Shown in pieces: positions 61,969 through 64,000 of a DNA stretch of 64,000 bases. Below the pieces are notes generated by a model that was not told the origin of the DNA, ran no database searches, and worked only from the letters and a program-made list of their open reading frames with translations. Position numbers and translations under genes: made by a program. Within the stretch, counting starts at the first letter, position 1; every line of letters starts with the position of its first letter. The DNA is from Planctomycetota bacterium. Lineage in GTDB: Bacteria; Planctomycetota; UBA1135; JADKAF01. The stretch covers positions 4,030,001 through 4,094,000 of the forward strand of contig JADKAF010000001.1 in NCBI GenBank assembly GCA_016719295.1. Direction: 5' to 3'.

Positions 61969-64000
61969 ATGTCCCGTTGGCTGATCGTTCTCGCGCTCGG
62001 GACCGGGTTTCTGGTCCTCGCCCTCTGGGGCTTGCGAGGCGAAGCGACGCGTCCAGCAGCAGAGCGCGGCACCGAGTTCTCCCTCGCGGCGCACGAGGCA
62101 CACGTCGCCGACTCGCTGCCCGCTCCACGGGAGCTACCCGTAGAGCCCGCGCAGATCGTAGAGCGCAACGCAGTTCCTGCTCCGCCGCCCGCTCCCTCGC
62201 AGCGACGCAAACCCGAACGCGAGCCCGCCGCGGATGATCTCCGCATCCAAGTCGTCGACGAGCTCACGGGACGGCCTTTGCCAGCAGGCGAGGTCTCCCT
62301 GACTTGGAAGCCGGGCGGACGCGAGTCAGGAATGCATGTGTTCATCGCCAGCAAGCGCCTGGAAGAGGCACACGACGAGATCCGCGTTCCTCGCAGCGCG
62401 ATGCGCAGGTACTCCAGCGCCGAGCTCGCGAGCGGGACCTTGCAGATGCAACTGCAGTGGCTTGGCCTGACGAACGTCGAGCAGCAGCTCGCGCTCGAGC
62501 CTTGGCCTACAGAGCCGCTGCGGCTCTCGGTCCCCGCTTCCGGCTCCGTGTATCTCCGCGCGGCCTTCCTGGAGCCGCGAGAGCTAAGGCTCCGCATTCG
62601 CGGTCCGAGCCGCGCATCCTCCTGCGACGTACAGGTCACCGGAGGACGGAGCCAAGCGATTCCGTGCATGCTCGGAGCCGAGCTCGAGATCTACGGCGAG
62701 CTCCCCGATGGGTCGCTGGCAGCACTGCGCTCCGCGGCAGGGCCCACGCAGCCGGGAGAAGAGCGCGAGCTCCTGGTCGTGCGCTCCGAGAAAGGGCGCG
62801 TCGTCGCAGTGCGCGTCCTCGGCGATAGCAGCCGAGCGCTGCCCGACCGGGAGCTGAAGGTGCATCGCAGCTTCGAGCCGAGCGGGGCCTCTCGCCGCTT
62901 CCTCTTGCGCAGCGACGGTGAGGGGTGGATTCGATGTGGCTTGGGCGATGAAGTGCGAGGAGGAGCGCTCGAGCTGGTCCTCGAGGAGCCTGGAACGAGC
63001 CCGCGACGCGGCAGGATCGCGTTCCCTCCAGCACTCGATCCGGGCGAGCACGCGCTCGGCGATGTCGAGCTCCGTGCAGACACGCTCCTCGCCAGCGGCC
63101 GAGTCCTGGACCGTACCGGACGCGGGATCTCGATGGCCTCGATCACCGTGCAACCCACGCCGCCAGAAGGCCGAGCTCCCGTGACGCGCCCGCTGCGCAC
63201 CGATCGCGAAGGTCGCTTCGAGATCCGCGCGGAGACGAGCACGAGCACCATCGCGCTGCGCGCGGAGGCCATCGGCTACGCGCCCGGTGTGCTGCGCGAC
63301 ATCGCGCCAGGATCCAGCGAGCTCACGCTGATCCTGGAGGACGGCGGACGCTGCGAAGGCAGCGTGATCTTGCCCGCGGGCTTCGATGCCAAGAGCTTGG
63401 AGATCCACGCCGCCCTCACGCCCGCATCGCCTCTGTCCCCGGGTCACATCAAGCGCACGCTGCATCTCGGGCCGCGAGGCAAGTTCGCGATCGGCGACCT
63501 GCCCGCGGGCCGCCTCGACCTCGAGTTCCGGAGCGAGCGCACGGGCGTGCTCGAACGCATCGAAGGGCTCGCGATCGCGAGCGGAGAGACGAATCGCGAC
63601 CCGCGCATCCAAGGGCTCTCCCTCGCTCTCGGATGGAGCCCTCTCCGTCTGCGCCTCGTGGATCCCTCGCACGCTTCGAAGCCTCTCTCCAACGTCGCCC
63701 TGCTGCTCCAAGCGGAGGACCAGGCCTCCTCGGCGAGCACGTCCGCCCGGGCCTTCACCGATGAGGAAGGCCGCATCGAGCGCTGGTTCCCTCCTGCGAC
63801 GAGCGTTGTGCGCGTGCTCGCCGAGAGCCAGCTCGAGATGCTGGTGAAGCCCAGTGCGGAGGAGCAGGAGCTCCTTCTCCAACGCGGCTGGCGCGTCACC
63901 TTGCCCATCGACCTCTCTGCGGATCCGCCGGTGGAAGGTGTCTCCCTCTGGCTCGAGACTAACAGCGGAGCCAAGAGCTCGCGGGCGTGGCTCGCGAACG
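61969..64000 (+). CDS. Membrane-anchored carboxypeptidase-regulatory-like protein, 3' end beyond the window
   Basis: 677 codons from ATG 61969 to the right edge with no stop. An N-terminal anchor (WLIVLALGTGFLVLALWGL) and a Pro/Ala/Glu linker precede beta domains: one near residue 85 (IQVVDELTGRPLPAGEVSL), one near 380 (SGRVLDRTGRGISMASITV ending TDREGRFEIRAE) and one near 560 (LRLVDPSHASKPLSNVALL ending TDEEGRIERWF). It is an architectural relative of the protein at 7496, without close identity. Likely a surface or periplasmic structural protein. Divergent from the arylsulfotransferase-like gene with 154 bp between starts. Confidence 0.77.
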   Translation, partial: MSRWLIVLALGTGFLVLALWGLRGEATRPAAERGTEFSLAAHEAHVADSLPAPRELPVEPAQIVERNAVPAPPPAPSQRRKPEREPAADDLRIQVVDELTGRPLPAGEVSLTWKPGGRESGMHVFIASKRLEEAHDEIRVPRSAMRRYSSAELASGTLQMQLQWLGLTNVEQQLALEPWPTEPLRLSVPASGSVYLRAAFLEPRELRLRIRGPSRASSCDVQVTGGRSQAIPCMLGAELEIYGELPDGSLAALRSAAGPTQPGEERELLVVRSEKGRVVAVRVLGDSSRALPDRELKVHRSFEPSGASRRFLLRSDGEGWIRCGLGDEVRGGALELVLEEPGTSPRRGRIAFPPALDPGEHALGDVELRADTLLASGRVLDRTGRGISMASITVQPTPPEGRAPVTRPLRTDREGRFEIRAETSTSTIALRAEAIGYAPGVLRDIAPGSSELTLILEDGGRCEGSVILPAGFDAKSLEIHAALTPASPLSPGHIKRTLHLGPRGKFAIGDLPAGRLDLEFRSERTGVLERIEGLAIASGETNRDPRIQGLSLALGWSPLRLRLVDPSHASKPLSNVALLLQAEDQASSASTSARAFTDEEGRIERWFPPATSVVRVLAESQLEMLVKPSAEEQELLLQRGWRVTLPIDLSADPPVEGVSLWLETNSGAKSSRAWLAN

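Overview
This is a 64 kb window of high-GC, gene-dense bacterial DNA. I infer a Planctomycetota chromosome, possibly one of the marine lineages rich in secreted beta-proteins. The support is a large set of secreted proteins (LamG, FG-GAP/VCBS, beta-helix and propeller-like types) that share one C-terminal beta module, a decayed DUF1501 fragment, a lipoprotein of the sulfatase fold, a diheme cytochrome peroxidase-like protein and twin-arginine export. No rRNA or tRNA gene is present to confirm this. I saw no CRISPR array, transposase or prophage block.

Layout. 0-9.4 kb: secreted and membrane hypotheticals, a Tat-exported amidohydrolase, a HEPN-domain gene overlapping an unknown partner, an FG-GAP protein and an anchored carboxypeptidase-regulatory-like protein. 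9.4-14.7 kb: four LamG-IPT/TIG paralogues in tandem on the minus strand. 14.9-19.1 kb: a secreted CocE/PepX-like hydrolase, a gene interrupted by an in-frame TGA, and a small membrane protein. 19.3-27.8 kb: a type I restriction-modification island in the order hsdR-hsdS-two unknown genes-hsdM, followed by a second gene interrupted by an in-frame TGA. 28-33.7 kb: a beta-helix protein, a lipoprotein, two more LamG paralogues and an amidase. 33.9-43.9 kb: an internally duplicated beta-helix protein, a DUF1501 remnant, tandem propeller-like paralogues, a membrane protein overlapping a methyltransferase, a lipoprotein and a third propeller-like gene. 44.2-56.1 kb: a cytochrome c peroxidase-like protein, a two-domain hypothetical, an alpha/beta hydrolase, a GT-C glycosyltransferase, a glycerophosphodiesterase, a sulfatase-fold lipoprotein, a methyltransferase and a subtilisin-like protease. 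56.4-64 kb: a lipid-glycan locus (ArnT-like enzyme, GT2-VTT fusion, ICMT-like enzyme), an arylsulfotransferase-like protein and a second carboxypeptidase-regulatory-like protein that runs off the edge.

Working together. The restriction genes form one translationally coupled cassette, with overlapping ends at hsdR/hsdS and at unknown/hsdM. The three genes at 56.4-60.1 kb probably act on polyprenyl-linked sugars: a GT2 fused to a VTT membrane domain would make the lipid-sugar donor and the ArnT-like enzyme would use it. Most other genes make cell-surface or secreted proteins.

Most unusual signals. (1) A 33-bp palindrome occurs in five copies at three loci, always at gene 3' ends; three genes take their stop codon and last residues from it, and a perfect copy closes five of six reading frames. 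(2) A second palindrome family has two copies, also just after stop codons. (3) One C-terminal module recurs on about fifteen otherwise unrelated secreted proteins. (4) Two long reading frames are each cut by a single TGA that is one transition from CGA. (5) Two unrecognised genes are embedded in the restriction operon. All family assignments come from reading sequence, without database searches.
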